Assembly: GCA_002403905.1 (NCBI GenBank)
Contig: DHIR01000249.1
Coordinates: 858 to 6,997, forward strand
Length of the DNA stretch: 6,140 bases
Source of the DNA: Mucilaginibacter sp. UBA4741
GTDB lineage: Bacteria; Bacteroidota; Bacteroidia; Sphingobacteriales; Sphingobacteriaceae
Direction of reading: 5' to 3'
The position numbers and the translations under genes were made by a program. Shown here in pieces: positions 5,856 through 6,140 of the stretch. Positions within the stretch are counted from its first letter, which is position 1; every line of letters starts with the position of its first letter. The notes under the pieces were generated by a model. The model searched no databases. It was not told the origin of the DNA and saw nothing but the letters and a program-made list of their open reading frames with translations.

Positions 5856-5868
5856 TGGCTTCAGCCAA
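5855..5868. repeat. Hairpin repeat TTGGCTTCAGCCAA (copy 2)
   Basis: The same 6-bp arms as the hairpin at 5753-5766 with a TC loop in place of AA. Flanking bases CCG before and AGG after are near-complementary. With copy 1 it brackets the CCGTCCC palindrome almost symmetrically. Confidence 0.6.
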
Positions 5869-5893
5869 AGGATAGCAAATAGAAACAGAAAGT

Positions 5894-5903
5894 GGCTTTA
5901 GCC
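5894..5903 (-). repeat. Degenerate third hairpin GGCTTTAGCC near the dihydroorotase stop
   Basis: The core GGCT-TT-AGCC is kept, with the outer pairs lost. It lies 8 bp beyond the dihydroorotase stop codon, and on that strand ACTTTCTGTTTC follows. It could act as a weak terminator for that gene, but the stem is short and the T-run broken. Confidence 0.35.
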
Positions 5904-5911
5904 TAAATATA

Positions 5912-6140
5912 CTACCTTGTAAACGATAACCTTTTACCCGCCACATCACTAACAAGCGCCCCATCGCTCCAAGTCAAATTACCTGATACAATGGTATGTT
6001 TTATTTGTGAACGAAAAGTTGTTCCTTCAAATGGGCTCCATTTGCATTTGTATAGAATGTTGTCTTTGTTTACCTGCCATGGTTTGTTCAGATCAACCAA
6101 TACCAAATCGGCAAAATAGCCTTCGCGGATAAAGCCGCGT
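5912..6140 (-). CDS. pyrC: Dihydroorotase, C-terminal end (5' partial, runs off the window)
   Basis: The frame is open from the window's right edge to TAG at 5912-5914, giving the last 75 complete codons before the stop. It reads RGFIREGYFADLVLVDL, then KPWQV, ILYKCKWSPFEG, and HTIVSGNLTWSDG. This is the C-terminal composite beta-sandwich of an amidohydrolase, where R-G-x-I-x-x-G-x-x-A-D-L-V-L-V-D and C-x-W-S-P-F-E-G are typical of the class I dihydroorotases of Bacteroidota. Dihydroorotase closes carbamoyl-aspartate to dihydroorotate in pyrimidine synthesis. The metal-binding His/Asp residues lie outside the window, so activity cannot be judged. A TTG at 6106 is internal. Allantoinase or hydantoinase are the alternatives, less likely because of the WSPFEG block. 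Confidence 0.85.
   Translation of the reverse strand, partial: RGFIREGYFADLVLVDLNKPWQVNKDNILYKCKWSPFEGTTFRSQIKHTIVSGNLTWSDGALVSDVAGKRLSFTR

Noticed and set aside
5739..5910. CRISPR array
   Set aside because: The repeats are short, in few copies, variably spaced and self-complementary, with no regular spacers and no cas genes nearby.

Overview
The window looks like chromosomal DNA from a Bacteroidota member, most likely a Sphingobacteriales (Pedobacter/Mucilaginibacter-like) bacterium. The pointers are moderately low G+C, start codons without strong Shine-Dalgarno sequences, matches to the Bacteroidota -7 promoter element TAnnTTTG, a glycosylasparaginase very close to the Elizabethkingia (Flavobacterium) meningosepticum enzyme, and a propeller-plus-barrel outer-membrane protein. 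The genus is inferred from gene content and was not tested by a search.

Layout. (1) 1-1545, plus: the C-terminal 514 residues of a large surface protein, with the end of a TolB-like beta-propeller and an outer-membrane beta-barrel; its start lies upstream of the window. (2) 1546-1592: a short convergent gap with four degenerate copies of an 8-bp unit. (3) 1593-4198, minus: four genes facing the same way. In transcription order they are a DUF2007 protein with a C-terminal zinc ribbon, a shorter DUF2007 paralogue, a Tat-exported glycosylasparaginase, and a CutC family protein. The DUF2007 pair is a tandem duplication that also copied the promoter. (4) 4249-5208, plus: a YafY-type HTH/WYL regulator whose frame is otherwise intact but carries an in-frame TAA at codon 204 of 320. 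(5) 5291-5728, plus: an AHSA1/SRPBCC protein with a perfect 23-bp palindrome in its upstream region. (6) 5729-5911: an intergenic stretch rich in inverted repeats. (7) 5912-6140, minus: the C-terminal end of a dihydroorotase, continuing past the window edge.

How the genes fit together. Most are housekeeping or accessory genes. The glycosylasparaginase and CutC genes sit 50 bp apart and may be co-transcribed; the enzyme would remove the Asn-linked GlcNAc stub left by glycoprotein breakdown in the periplasm. The disrupted regulator lies just upstream of the AHSA1 gene, the usual kind of neighbour it would control. I see no phage, CRISPR, toxin-antitoxin or defence genes and no convincing new multi-gene system. 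The points most worth a second look are the nonsense codon in the regulator, the palindrome before the AHSA1 gene, the intergenic repeat cluster, and the DUF2007 duplication.
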